Positions 34,143-42,856 of a stretch of 64,000 bases of DNA are shown piece by piece (position 1 is the stretch's first letter; every line of letters begins with the position of its first letter). The DNA is from Allobosea sp. (GTDB lineage Bacteria; Pseudomonadota; Alphaproteobacteria; Rhizobiales; Beijerinckiaceae). Both the position numbers and the translations under genes were made by a program. The DNA is taken from NCBI RefSeq assembly GCF_017308075.1, contig NZ_JAFKFX010000028.1, positions 175,253 through 239,252 on the forward strand. The letters are read 5' to 3'. Under the pieces are notes generated by a model. The model made no database searches. It was not told where the DNA came from and was given only the letters and a program-made list of their open reading frames with translations.

Positions 34143-35084
34143 ATGAAGACAATGAAATCGCTCATGCTGGCGGCCGCTGCCGTCGTCGGTCTGGGGCAGG
34201 GCGCGCAGGCTTTCGAGCTCGGCGTCATCGGCTTCCAGTTCACCTCGGAGACCCATGCCCGCGTCGCCAATGCGGCGGCCGCCGCGGCCAAGGCCAAGGG
34301 CTGGAACGTCACGCTGCTGAATTCCGAGGGCGCGCTGCCCAGGCATGCCGAGCAGTTCGACGCGCTGATCGCCAAGAAGGTCGACGCGATCATCATCGCC
34401 ATGGGCAAGCCGGTCGAGGCCGACGCGCAGTTCAAGGCGGCCAAGGACGCCAAGATCCCGGTCATCACCGTGCAGTCCGGCGCGAGCCCGCATGCGCTCT
34501 TCGACATCCAGACCAATGAGTACAAGGTCGGTGCCGAGGCCGCGCTCTACCTGCTTGGCCAGCTCGGCTACCAGGGCAACATCGTCTCGGCCCGCTTCGA
34601 CCTCAACGTCGCCTCGCGGATCCGCGGCAAGCTGCTCGACGCCGTGCTCTCCGAGAACCAGGCGGTGAAGGAACTCGGCAAGTTCTCGATGGCCCGCACC
34701 CAGAGCTGGCGCGACGATGTCCGCGCCGGCATGCAGGCGCTGCTCCTGCAGAACCAGGGCAAGATCAACGGCATCTGGGCCTCCTTCGACGGCCAGGCCT
34801 ATATCATCGACGACCTGCTGCAGGCGCAGGGCGTGAAGAAGGGCCAGATCCCGCTGGTCTCGGTCGATGGCGGCAAGGAGACCTATGCCCGCATCGCCGA
34901 TCCGAACTCGACCTTCATGGCCACCGTCTCGATCCCCTTCGAGGAGATGGGCAAGCAGGCAGTCGACGCGGTCCAGACCATCGTCGTCGACAAGAAGCCG
35001 AAGGAGGCCATCACCTCCGGTCCCTATCTCTTCACCGACGCCGTGCTGGTCGACAAGAACAACGTCCAGCAGTTCCTGAAGTGA
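34143..35084 (+). CDS. Periplasmic sugar-binding protein of the CUT2 importer
   Basis: 313 residues with a Sec signal peptide ending AQAFE; GGAGGGG precedes the ATG. RbsB-like type I periplasmic-binding fold (AKKVDAIIIAMGKPVEADAQ, then IPVITVQSG). Captures the substrate and delivers it to the permease. It stands second in the transporter block, whereas many frc/rbs operons begin with the binding protein. Confidence 0.92.
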   Translation: MKTMKSLMLAAAAVVGLGQGAQAFELGVIGFQFTSETHARVANAAAAAAKAKGWNVTLLNSEGALPRHAEQFDALIAKKVDAIIIAMGKPVEADAQFKAAKDAKIPVITVQSGASPHALFDIQTNEYKVGAEAALYLLGQLGYQGNIVSARFDLNVASRIRGKLLDAVLSENQAVKELGKFSMARTQSWRDDVRAGMQALLLQNQGKINGIWASFDGQAYIIDDLLQAQGVKKGQIPLVSVDGGKETYARIADPNSTFMATVSIPFEEMGKQAVDAVQTIVVDKKPKEAITSGPYLFTDAVLVDKNNVQQFLK

Positions 35085-35105
35085 AGATAAGGGCGAACCT
35101 CTCAT

Positions 35106-35198
35106 CGTCATGGTCGGGCTTGTCCCGACCATCCACGTCTTCGCTGGTCGAAGGCTGTGTTCAAGACGTGGATGCTCGCCACAAGGGCGAGCATGACG
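35106..35198. repeat. Palindromic repeat inside the ABC operon
   Basis: 93-base element with matching ends CGTCAT (35106-35111) and ATGACG (35193-35198). It has two hairpin arms, GGTCGGG-N5-CCCGACC (35112-35130) and GCTCGCC-N5-GGCGAGC (35174-35192), joined by CATCCACGTCTT (35130-35141) pairing with AAGACGTGGATG (35163-35174). This is the shape of the extragenic palindromes common in Bradyrhizobium and relatives. It fills the gap between binding-protein and ATPase genes and may stabilise the upstream message. Confidence 0.7.
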
Positions 35199-35223
35199 GA
35201 CGGAGCTTTCGGAGCCATTTGCG

Positions 35224-35985
35224 ATGACCGCCACCCCCCTCCTGTCCCTGCGCGGCATCGGCAAGAGCTACGGCCCGGTCGTGGCGGTGCGCGAGGTCGA
35301 TCTCGACATCCACCCCGGCGAGGTCGTCGCCATCTGCGGCGACAACGGCGCCGGCAAGTCGAGCCTGATCAAGGTCATTTCCGGGGCCGAGGAGGCGACG
35401 GCGGGCACGATCTCTATGCGCGGCAAGCAGGTCGTCTTCGCCTCGCCGCATGATGCGCTCAGCCATGGCGTCGCGACGATCTACCAGGATCTCGCGCTCG
35501 CCCCGCGTCTCTCCATCGCCCAGAACGTCTTCATGGGCTCGGAGCTGACCAAGCCCGTGCTGCTGCCCTTCCTGCGCGTGCTCGACAAGAAGAAGATGGC
35601 CGATGAGGCACGCGGCTTCCTCAAGCAGCTCTCGGTCGCGGTCGAGGATATGGACCGGCCGGTCGAACGGCTTTCCGGCGGCCAGCGCCAGGCGGTCGCG
35701 ATTTCGCGCGCCCTGCGCTGGAAGGCCGAGATCATCATCATGGACGAGCCCACGGCGGCGCTCGGCGTCAAGGAGACGGCGCTCGTCCTCGATCTGATCC
35801 GCAAGCTCAAGGCCGACGGCAAGACGGTATTGCTGATCAGCCACAATATGCGCGATGTCGTCGCGCTCGCCGACCGCGTGGTGATCATGGGCGCCGGCCG
35901 AAAATATGTCGATCAGCCGCTCGGCGGTCTCACCGCCGACGATCTCAGTCACATGATCATGGCCGGCAACGCCCGCGCCGCCTGA
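35224..35985 (+). CDS. Single-domain CUT2 sugar ABC transporter ATPase
   Basis: 253 residues. Walker A GDNGAGKS, signature LSGGQRQ, Walker B IIIMDEPTAAL and the switch His in LLISHN. Only one nucleotide-binding domain, in contrast to the fused two-domain RbsA/XylG type (about 500 residues); FrcA of rhizobial fructose importers has this short form. Ends 5 bases before the nucleoside hydrolase gene. Confidence 0.92.
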   Translation: MTATPLLSLRGIGKSYGPVVAVREVDLDIHPGEVVAICGDNGAGKSSLIKVISGAEEATAGTISMRGKQVVFASPHDALSHGVATIYQDLALAPRLSIAQNVFMGSELTKPVLLPFLRVLDKKKMADEARGFLKQLSVAVEDMDRPVERLSGGQRQAVAISRALRWKAEIIIMDEPTAALGVKETALVLDLIRKLKADGKTVLLISHNMRDVVALADRVVIMGAGRKYVDQPLGGLTADDLSHMIMAGNARAA

Positions 35986-35990
35986 ACACC

Positions 35991-36920
35991 ATGCGCGAAA
36001 CCATCATCATCGACACCGATCCCGGCCAGGACGACGCCGTCGCCCTGCTGCTCGCCTTCGCCAGCGCCGCCGAACTCGATCTCAGGGCGATCACCACCGT
36101 CGCCGGCAATGTCCCGGTGGCACAGACCACCGCCAATGCGCTGCGTATCCGCGAGCTCGGCGGGCGCGAGGATATCCCCGTCCATCGCGGCGCCGATGTG
36201 CCTTTGGTCTATCCGCTTTCGACGGCGGAGTTCGTCTGCGGGCCGGACGGGCTCGCCGGTGCCGATCTGCCGCCGCCGCGTGGCGAGGCTGCGCCCGGCC
36301 ACGCCGTCGAGGCGCTGATCGCGATCCTGCGGGCGGCTCCGGATGACGGCGTCACGCTCTGTCCGCTCGGGCCGCTGACCAATCTCGCGCTCGTATTCCG
36401 GCTGGCGCCGGACGTGCTGCCGAAAGTGAAGCGCATCGTCCTGATGGGCGGGGCGCTGGCGCTCGGCAACGTCACTCCGGCGGCCGAGTTCAACATCCAT
36501 GTCGACCCGCATGCGGCGGCGATCGTCTTCGGCTGCGGCCGACCTATCGTGATGATGGGCCTCGGCGTGACGCTTCAGGCGATCGCCGCGCACGGGCAGG
36601 TCGCGCGCCTGCTCGAACACGGCAACGCGGCCGGCCGCGTCGTGCACGGCATGCTGACCCGGCCGCGCCCCGGCGGGCTCGGCACGGTCGGCCACCCCAT
36701 GCACGACCCCTGCGTCATCGCCTTTCTGCTCTGGCCCGAACTGTTCTCCGGCCGCGATTGCCATGTCGAGGTCGAGACCAATGACGGCCCATTGCGCGGG
36801 CGCACCACCATCGACTGGAACGGCCGCCTCAAGCGCGAGCCCAACGCCCATGTCGTCGCGACCGTGCAGGCCGAGGCGCTGTTCGAGCGGATGTTCGCCC
36901 GCCTCGCGACCCTGCCCTGA
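35991..36920 (+). CDS. Inosine/uridine-type nucleoside hydrolase
   Basis: 309 residues. The calcium/active-site motif DTDPGQDDA is at the N-terminus, with further ligands in AEFNIHVDPHAA and the C-terminal HDPCVIAFLL. Hydrolyses the N-glycosidic bond of ribonucleosides to ribose and base. Tight spacing to the ABC ATPase suggests the importer may carry nucleosides, or ribose-like sugars released from them. Confidence 0.92.
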   Translation: MRETIIIDTDPGQDDAVALLLAFASAAELDLRAITTVAGNVPVAQTTANALRIRELGGREDIPVHRGADVPLVYPLSTAEFVCGPDGLAGADLPPPRGEAAPGHAVEALIAILRAAPDDGVTLCPLGPLTNLALVFRLAPDVLPKVKRIVLMGGALALGNVTPAAEFNIHVDPHAAAIVFGCGRPIVMMGLGVTLQAIAAHGQVARLLEHGNAAGRVVHGMLTRPRPGGLGTVGHPMHDPCVIAFLLWPELFSGRDCHVEVETNDGPLRGRTTIDWNGRLKREPNAHVVATVQAEALFERMFARLATLP

Positions 36921-36932
36921 CCGGAGAAGACC

Positions 36933-37454
36933 ATGCCCCATTTCGTCGAGGATCTGCAGCAGGAGGCGCAGCGCGCCGTCGCGGCCATGCAGAGCGCCGC
37001 CCTCGCCGCCCGTCATATCCATGCCCGCGCCGAGCTGATGCGGCATATGCTGACCACGGCCCGCAAGGTTGCCACAAAGCCGAAGGCAGAGGCCGTCGAG
37101 ACCGTGGTGCGCGAATGGATGGATGCCTGGAATCTCGGCCGCAGCGAGTGGCCGCATATCGCCCGCGAGATGGAAGCCTTCACCGAAGCCTTCCACGACT
37201 ATGCCAATGATCCCAGCGACGCCCATGACGCGGCGCTGCGCCGGAGCTGCGAGGCGCTCGACGCCGCGCTCGCCCGCGAGGGCACCTCGATTAGCGAGCA
37301 GATGGCCTTCCGCTCGCAATGCGCCCATCGCTGGTGGGAGCTGGTCGTACCGGTCCCGGCCGATCTGCCCGGCGCCAAGCCGCGCCCCTCGGTGCCGGTG
37401 CTGGCGGACGGGGCGCCGTTCTGGGAGGCCGGCTGCGCCGATTTCTGCCGATGA
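36933..37454 (+). CDS. Unknown helical protein of the nucleoside/sugar operon
   Basis: 173 residues, 12 bases after the nucleoside hydrolase with a GGAGAAG ribosome site; its stop overlaps the next start (ATGA). Almost all helix; His/Met/Trp-rich in places (HIHARAELMRHML, FHDYAND, CAHRWWELVVPVPADLPG). No signal peptide. I do not recognise the family. It is embedded in a tight operon, so it is probably expressed and works with the nucleoside or sugar pathway. Confidence 0.7.
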   Translation: MPHFVEDLQQEAQRAVAAMQSAALAARHIHARAELMRHMLTTARKVATKPKAEAVETVVREWMDAWNLGRSEWPHIAREMEAFTEAFHDYANDPSDAHDAALRRSCEALDAALAREGTSISEQMAFRSQCAHRWWELVVPVPADLPGAKPRPSVPVLADGAPFWEAGCADFCR

Positions 37455-38314
37455 GTGCTGTGCCGAGCGCCGCTGGCGGGGTCCATCTGCGTGCGCTGAG
37501 GCCGGATGATCTCGACGACTGCCACAGCCTGTCGGTGGCGGTCGGTTGGGCGCATCGGCGCGAGGATTGGGCGTTGGTGCTCGGCCTCGGCCAGGGGCTC
37601 GCCGCCATCGCCGAAGGCGAGCTCGTCGGCACCGCGATGTGGTGGGCGTTCGGCTTAGGCCACGCTTCGTTCGGCAGCATCATCGTTGCGCCTGAGCGCC
37701 AGGGCGCGGGCATCGGCAAGCTGCTGATGCAGGGGCTGATCGAGGCCACGAGCGGCCGTTCGCGCGGCCTGATCGCGACCGAGGAGGGCCGGCCGCTCTA
37801 TGCGAAATACGGCTTCGTGCCAGCCGGTACGGTCCTGCAGCATCAGGGGTCGGCACCGGCGATCGCAGCTCTTCCCTTGGATCCGGGCGAAACTCTGCGC
37901 CTTGCGACCGAGGCCGATCTTCCGGTTCTGGCCGGGCTCGACGAGGCCGCGACGGGCCTGCCGCGTGCCCCGGTTCTCGCGGCCCTGCTTGATCGCGGCG
38001 AGGCGCATGTTCTGGAACGGGACGGCGTCGTCGCGGGCTTCGCGGTCCTGCGCCGCCACGGGCTGGGCTGGCTGATCGGTCCCGTCGCCGCCATCGACGA
38101 TCGGGCGGCGCGCTGCCTGATCGCTCATGGCCTGGCCGCCAGGCCGGGCGAGTTCATTCGCGTCGACGTGCCCGCGCCGACGGGCCTCGGTGGCTGGCTC
38201 GGCGAGCGCGGCCTGCCGCAGGTCGCGTCCGGTCTTGTCATGGCACATGGCCAGCCACCGATCGCCCGCGGTCCGGCGAGGCTTTTCGCCCTGGTCAACC
38301 AGGCGCTGGGCTGA
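37451..38314 (+). CDS. Two-domain GNAT N-acetyltransferase
   Basis: 287 residues from ATG 37451, overlapping the previous stop. The N-terminal GNAT domain has the acetyl-CoA loop ERQGAGIGKLLM. The C-terminal half (about 150-287) is a second, degenerate GNAT-like domain ending in a barrel segment typical of this subfamily. The substrate is unknown. Last gene of the plus-strand operon; its 3' end overlaps the convergent exporter gene by 20 bases. Confidence 0.85.
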   Translation: MSAVPSAAGGVHLRALRPDDLDDCHSLSVAVGWAHRREDWALVLGLGQGLAAIAEGELVGTAMWWAFGLGHASFGSIIVAPERQGAGIGKLLMQGLIEATSGRSRGLIATEEGRPLYAKYGFVPAGTVLQHQGSAPAIAALPLDPGETLRLATEADLPVLAGLDEAATGLPRAPVLAALLDRGEAHVLERDGVVAGFAVLRRHGLGWLIGPVAAIDDRAARCLIAHGLAARPGEFIRVDVPAPTGLGGWLGERGLPQVASGLVMAHGQPPIARGPARLFALVNQALG

Positions 38315-39194
38315 CCAGCATCGCCACGGGACGCGTCGCCTGCGCCCGTAGCCCGCTCCAGCCGTGATGCAGGGTGTAGAGGCCGACGAGCACGATCAGG
38401 ACGCCCGAGACATAGGGCGCCCGTGCCGCGAGGGTCGACAGCCAGCTCGATCGCTTCTCGGCCGCGCGCAGGCTGAGCGAGGCGACGACGCCGACCGAGA
38501 CCAGGGTCAGCGCCAGGCCGATCGAGAAGCACAGCACCAGCACGGCGCCGAGCGTGATCTCGCGCAGCTGCATGCAGATCAGCAGCACGGTGATCGCGGC
38601 GGGGCAGGGGATCAGGCCGCCGGTCAGCCCGAACAGCGCGATCTGCCAGGTCGTCACCGGCCGGCCCGAGAAACGACGCCGGATGTCCTCGGCATGGGCA
38701 CGCTGATGGGCATCCATCGGCGCGTCCTCGCCGTCATGGCGATGCGCGTGGCCGTTCCCATGCGAATGTCCGTGGGAGTGCCGATGGGAATGACCGTGCG
38801 AATGGCCATGACCATGCGTATGCCCGTGCCCGGCCGTCCGTAACGCTGTCTGCTCCGTCCATGTCCGCCAGATCATCCAGAGCGCGATCGCGATGATGAT
38901 CAGGCCGGAGGCGAGCTGGAACCAGGGTTCCGTCGCCTCGGCGTCGAGATCGCGCGCCAGATAAAGGCCGGTCAGGGCCACCGCCCAGACCACCAGCGTA
39001 TGCGAGAGCGTCGCGGCGAGGCCGAGCAGCACCGCTTGCGGGACGGAGCCCCGCACCGCGACGATGAAGGCCGCCATCATCGTCTTGGAATGGCCGGGCT
39101 CGAGCCCATGCAGCGCGCCGAGCAGGATCGCGCTTGGAATGAACAGCCAGGCATGGCCCGCACCCTGTGCGAGCAGTTCGGTGAAGCTAGGCAC
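38295..39194 (-). CDS. rcnA: NicO-family nickel/cobalt exporter, RcnA-like
   Basis: 299 residues, six membrane helices. The first helices carry the NicO motif GALHGLEPGHSKTMMAAFIV; between helices 3 and 4 lies a cytosolic loop of about 35 residues that is nearly alternating His and Gly/Ser, a metal-gathering loop of RcnA efflux proteins. A later motif TGGLIPCPAAITVLL is also diagnostic. Exports Ni(II)/Co(II). Divergent from a CsoR/RcnR-family repressor, the usual arrangement. Confidence 0.88.
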   Translation of the reverse strand: MPSFTELLAQGAGHAWLFIPSAILLGALHGLEPGHSKTMMAAFIVAVRGSVPQAVLLGLAATLSHTLVVWAVALTGLYLARDLDAEATEPWFQLASGLIIIAIALWMIWRTWTEQTALRTAGHGHTHGHGHSHGHSHRHSHGHSHGNGHAHRHDGEDAPMDAHQRAHAEDIRRRFSGRPVTTWQIALFGLTGGLIPCPAAITVLLICMQLREITLGAVLVLCFSIGLALTLVSVGVVASLSLRAAEKRSSWLSTLAARAPYVSGVLIVLVGLYTLHHGWSGLRAQATRPVAMLVSPAPG

Positions 39195-39366
39195 GCGCTC
39201 GTGCTCCGGATCCGGAACGGATCGAACGCTGCCGTGCCGTCCGGCATCTGCCGGCGCTGGTCGGGGGCGCCCGTCTCGTCCTCGCCCGCCCGATCTTCGG
39301 GATGCGCCCGGTCTCGCGCCGGCGCCTGCCTGATCGGGGTCCGCTTGTGCAGCGGCTGGACCGGCC

Positions 39367-39387
39367 TATAACCTCCCCAGGAGGATA
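39367..39387. promoter_or_regulatory. Candidate operator of the metal-sensing repressor
   Basis: TATAACCTCC-CCA-GGAGGATA, with CCTCC (39372-39376) and GGAGG (39380-39384) as the dyad, flanked by TA-rich ends. G/C tracts bordered by TATA are the hallmark of CsoR/RcnR-family operators. The GGAGG also serves as ribosome site for the regulator gene starting at 39396, so bound repressor would block its expression. Confidence 0.55.
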
Positions 39388-39395
39388 GGATCAAG

Positions 39396-39686
39396 ATGCA
39401 GGACGATGCCCACGCCAAGATCCACCATCATCGACACCCGGAGGTCATCACCCGGCTGAGGCGGGCCGAGGGCCATCTGCGTGCGACCATCGAGATGGTG
39501 GTCGATGTCCGCTCCTGTCTCGACATCGCGCAGCAACTGCAAGCGGTCGAGGGAGCGATCGCGAATGCCCGCAAGATCCTGATCCAGGAGCATATCGACC
39601 ACTGCCTGGAGGAGGCTGCCGGCCATATCCCGGATGGCTCGCGCGAGCTGCTGGCCGAATTCAAGGCGATGACCAGGTTCCTCTGA
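39396..39686 (+). CDS. CsoR/RcnR-family metal-sensing repressor
   Basis: 96 residues, all helical. Metal-ligand positions are Cys41, His66 and Cys70 (spacing C-x24-H-x3-C), as in CsoR and in the nickel sensor InrS, while E. coli RcnR has His at the third position. The N-terminus is His-rich (HHHRH at 10-14), which could add the extra nitrogen ligand that nickel sensors use. Divergent from the RcnA-like exporter, so nickel or cobalt is the likely effector, copper the alternative. Confidence 0.85.
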   Translation: MQDDAHAKIHHHRHPEVITRLRRAEGHLRATIEMVVDVRSCLDIAQQLQAVEGAIANARKILIQEHIDHCLEEAAGHIPDGSRELLAEFKAMTRFL

Positions 39687-39789
39687 GCCGGCGCCAGCGA
39701 ATGGCCGGGTTGCCTGCACGGCGCTGGCGATCTCGCCCCCTGTCGCGCATGATCGCGGTTGAAACGATTTAATCCGAAGTGGAGGAACT

Positions 39790-40554
39790 ATGCTTGAGGA
39801 TCTGAAGGGCATGCGCGCCCTGATCACCGGCTCCAGCACCGGCATCGGTGCGGCCGTCGCCAAGGCCTATGCGGCGCATGGCATGCGCGTCATCGTCCAC
39901 TACAAGTCGAGCGAGGCGGAGGCCAATGCGGTCGTCGCCGAGATCCGCGCCGCCGGCGGCGAGGCGCATGCGCTCAAGGCTGATGTCTCCGACAGCGCCG
40001 CGACCGAGGATCTCGTCGGCAAGGCAGCCGAAAAGCTCGGCGGGCTCGATGTCCTCGTCAACAATGCCGGCGCGCTGGTGAAGCGCACCCCGATCGGGGA
40101 AGTGGACGACGCCTTCTTCGACAGCGTCGTCGACCTCAATGTCCGCTCGGTGGTGATGGCCTCGAAGGCCGCGCTGCCGCATCTCAAGCAGTCCGGCCAT
40201 TCCAGCGTCATCAATCTGAGCTCGGTCGCGGCCCGCAATGGCGGCGGTCCGGGGTCCTCGCTCTATGCCAGCTCCAAGGCCTTCGTGCTCAACCTGACCC
40301 GCGGCATGGCCAAGGAGTTCCTGCCCTTCGGGATCCGCGTCAACGCCGTCTCGCCCGGCGTGATCATGACGCCGTTCCACGAGCGCTATTCGACGCCGCA
40401 GCAGATCGAGGCCATGCGCCAGACGATTCCGATGGGTCGCGTCGGCACGCCGCAGGAGAATGTCGGGGCGTTCCTGTTCTTCGCCAGCCCGTCGATGAGC
40501 GGCTACGTCACCGGCCAGACCCTCGAGGTCAATGGCGGCCAGTTCATGGTGTAG
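39790..40554 (+). CDS. SDR-family oxidoreductase
   Basis: 254 residues; GGAGG precedes the ATG. TGSSTGIGAAVAKAYAAHG Rossmann loop, NNAGA, Ser in NLSSVAARN and YASSK. FabG/glucose-dehydrogenase-like classical SDR. Monocistronic by context; no substrate clue from neighbours. Confidence 0.88.
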   Translation: MLEDLKGMRALITGSSTGIGAAVAKAYAAHGMRVIVHYKSSEAEANAVVAEIRAAGGEAHALKADVSDSAATEDLVGKAAEKLGGLDVLVNNAGALVKRTPIGEVDDAFFDSVVDLNVRSVVMASKAALPHLKQSGHSSVINLSSVAARNGGGPGSSLYASSKAFVLNLTRGMAKEFLPFGIRVNAVSPGVIMTPFHERYSTPQQIEAMRQTIPMGRVGTPQENVGAFLFFASPSMSGYVTGQTLEVNGGQFMV

Positions 40555-40636
40555 CCGGCATAGCGCCGACGTGCCGCTTGACGCCGCGCGTCGGCGCCGA
40601 CAATGGTCGGGCCGTTGGGGTGGCTCGGGGTGGCCT

Positions 40637-41941
40637 GTGACAGTGTTGAGCAGCAATCCGGCCACGGTCCGGCATCGACGTTCTGCCGCGCCGGTGGCGC
40701 TTCTGCTGGCCGGGCTGCTGGCCGGCTGCGCCGGTGACGTCAAAGGCGTGCTCGGGCCCGTCGCCGCGGGCGCGCCGGGCACCAGCAAGGTGACCATGCT
40801 GGTCGCGACGACGCGCGCGCCCGATGCGGATGAGGGCGTGCTGTTCTCGGGCGAGCGCGGCAAGAGCGCCTTCGCCGAGATCACCGTCTCGCTGCCGCCT
40901 GACGAGAAGCGCACGATCGGCGAGGTGCAATGGCCGAGCCGGCTGCCCGGCAACCCGGCGACCGATTTCGTCACGCTGAAGGTCGACAAGCTCGATCGGA
41001 CCGCCGCGCTGGCGCGTCTGCATGCGGCGGCGTCGAAAGTGCCGAAGCGCCGTGTCATGGTCTTCATCCACGGCTTCAACAACCGTTTCGAGGATGCGGT
41101 CTATCGCTTCGCCCAGATCGTCCATGATTCCGGCGCCGAGGTCGTACCGGTGCTGTTCACCTGGCCCTCGCGTGGCTCGATCTTCGCCTATGGCTATGAT
41201 CGCGAGAGTTCCAACTACTCCCGCCATGCGCTCGAGAACCTGCTCCAGGCGCTCGCCCGCGACCCGGCCGTCGGCGAGGTCTCGATCCTCGCCCACTCCA
41301 TGGGCAACTGGGTCACGCTCGAGGCGCTGACGCTGATGGCGATCCGCAATCGCGGCATTCCCGCGAAGATCGCAAACGTCATGTTGGCCTCGCCCGATGT
41401 CGACGTCGACGTCTTCCGGACCCAGGTCAAGGAGATGGAGGGGCGCAAGCCGAAATTCACCCTGTTCGTCTCGCAGGACGATCGGGCGCTCGCGGTCTCC
41501 CGCCGCGTCTGGGGCTCGACCGCGCGCCTGGGGGCGATCGACCCTGACGTCGAGCCCTATAAGAGCGAGATGGAGGCGGACAAGATCACCGTCCTCAACC
41601 TGACCAAGCTCAAGAGCGGCGACAGCCTCAACCATGGCAAGTTCGCCGAGAGCCCCGAAGTGGTGAAGCTGATCGGCACGCGTCTGGTCTCCGGCCAGCC
41701 GATCACCGATTCGCGCGTCGGCCTCGGCGACCGGCTGATCCAGGCGACCGGCTCGGCCGCTGCGGCCGTCGGTACCGCGGCCGGCCTCGTCGTCTCGGCG
41801 CCGATCGCGGTCATCGACCCGCATACGCGCAATAATTTCGGCGACAAGGTCGAGGAGCTCGGCCGCAGCATCAAGGATGCCGGCGATGCCACCGGGCAGG
41901 CCGTGGCCGCGCCATTGGAGCGTGCCAGCCAGCAAAGGTGA
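40637..41941 (+). CDS. Lipoprotein alpha/beta hydrolase (DUF900-type)
   Basis: 434 residues from GTG 40637 (GTG 40643 is an alternative). Signal peptide with lipobox LLAGCAG. Core features: VMVFIHGFNNRFEDAVYR, FTWPSRGSIFAYGYDRES, and the nucleophile elbow LAHSMGNWV. This matches the DUF900 group of exported serine hydrolases of unknown substrate. The C-terminal 100 residues after the hydrolase are an Ala/Gly-rich extension. Confidence 0.85.
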   Translation: MTVLSSNPATVRHRRSAAPVALLLAGLLAGCAGDVKGVLGPVAAGAPGTSKVTMLVATTRAPDADEGVLFSGERGKSAFAEITVSLPPDEKRTIGEVQWPSRLPGNPATDFVTLKVDKLDRTAALARLHAAASKVPKRRVMVFIHGFNNRFEDAVYRFAQIVHDSGAEVVPVLFTWPSRGSIFAYGYDRESSNYSRHALENLLQALARDPAVGEVSILAHSMGNWVTLEALTLMAIRNRGIPAKIANVMLASPDVDVDVFRTQVKEMEGRKPKFTLFVSQDDRALAVSRRVWGSTARLGAIDPDVEPYKSEMEADKITVLNLTKLKSGDSLNHGKFAESPEVVKLIGTRLVSGQPITDSRVGLGDRLIQATGSAAAAVGTAAGLVVSAPIAVIDPHTRNNFGDKVEELGRSIKDAGDATGQAVAAPLERASQQR

Positions 41942-41995
41942 AGATCGCCCGGTCGAGCGCTGACCCCGACCAGGCTTTCTCGCGGCCTTGCCCCC

Positions 41996-42856
41996 TCAGC
42001 GGTTGAAGCGCACCGGCACCGAGAGCGAGACGGTTCCGCCACCGCCGACGCCGTCCGGCGGCGCCGGAACCGGGCTGGCCCGCCGGATCATCGCCGCTGC
42101 CTCGGCGTCGAGCGCGGTGTCGCCGGAGGAGGCGACGACCCGTGCCGAGAGCACCCGTCCGCCCCTGTCGATCGCGAAGGCGACTTGCACCGTGCCGGGA
42201 TTGGCGCCGGCCGGGAAGCGCTTGTGGCGGTTCAGATGCGCGATCAGCATGCCGCGCCATGACGCGCTGGAGACGCTGGGGCGCGAGGCCGCGCCCTGTG
42301 CCATGGACGGCGCCGCGCCTGTCGGCGTCGAGGCCTGCGGCGCGGCGGCCTCGCGCGCCTTCGGACGCTCGCGATCGACCCGCCGGCGTTCCACCAGCTT
42401 CTTCGGCCGCACCTTCTTCTCGACGATCTTCGGTTTCGGCGGCGGCTGCTTCTCCACCTCCTTGGGCTTAGGAGGCGGCAGCAACACCGCGTCGAGCTGC
42501 GGGATCGCCGGAAGCGGCGGCAGCTCGATCTCCGGCTGCTCGACCGGCATTGGCTCGGGTTCGGGCTCCGGCTCCGGCAGGGTTTCTTCGACCGGCTCTG
42601 GCTCCGGCGTCGGCTCGGTTTCGGGCTCGACGCGTTCGGGCGCGACCGGCAGGTCCTCGGCCGGTGCCTCTGGCGCGATCGAGAGGGCGGCAAGCTCGAT
42701 CATCACGGCCGGCTCGGGCGCGCCGGCGGCGGCTTCTGCCGGGCGCCAGTTGAGCGCGACCCACGCCGCGCCGCCATGGACCGAGGCGACGGTGAGCGCC
42801 GCCGCGGCCCATCGCAGGGCGGCGAGGCCGCGTCTTTGCGGGGCGATCGCGATCAT
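41996..42856 (-). CDS. tonB: TonB-type energy transducer
   Basis: 286 residues: N-terminal membrane anchor with the conserved His in VASVHGGAAW, a Pro-Glu then Pro-Lys-rich periplasm-spanning region (about 60-170), and a C-terminal TonB domain (LIAHLNRHKRFPAGA, VAFAIDRGGRV). Couples the inner-membrane proton motive force to outer-membrane receptors. Overlaps exbD by 4 bases; the operon is exbB-exbD-tonB. No receptor gene in the window. Confidence 0.93.
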   Translation of the reverse strand: MIAIAPQRRGLAALRWAAAALTVASVHGGAAWVALNWRPAEAAAGAPEPAVMIELAALSIAPEAPAEDLPVAPERVEPETEPTPEPEPVEETLPEPEPEPEPMPVEQPEIELPPLPAIPQLDAVLLPPPKPKEVEKQPPPKPKIVEKKVRPKKLVERRRVDRERPKAREAAAPQASTPTGAAPSMAQGAASRPSVSSASWRGMLIAHLNRHKRFPAGANPGTVQVAFAIDRGGRVLSARVVASSGDTALDAEAAAMIRRASPVPAPPDGVGGGGTVSLSVPVRFNR

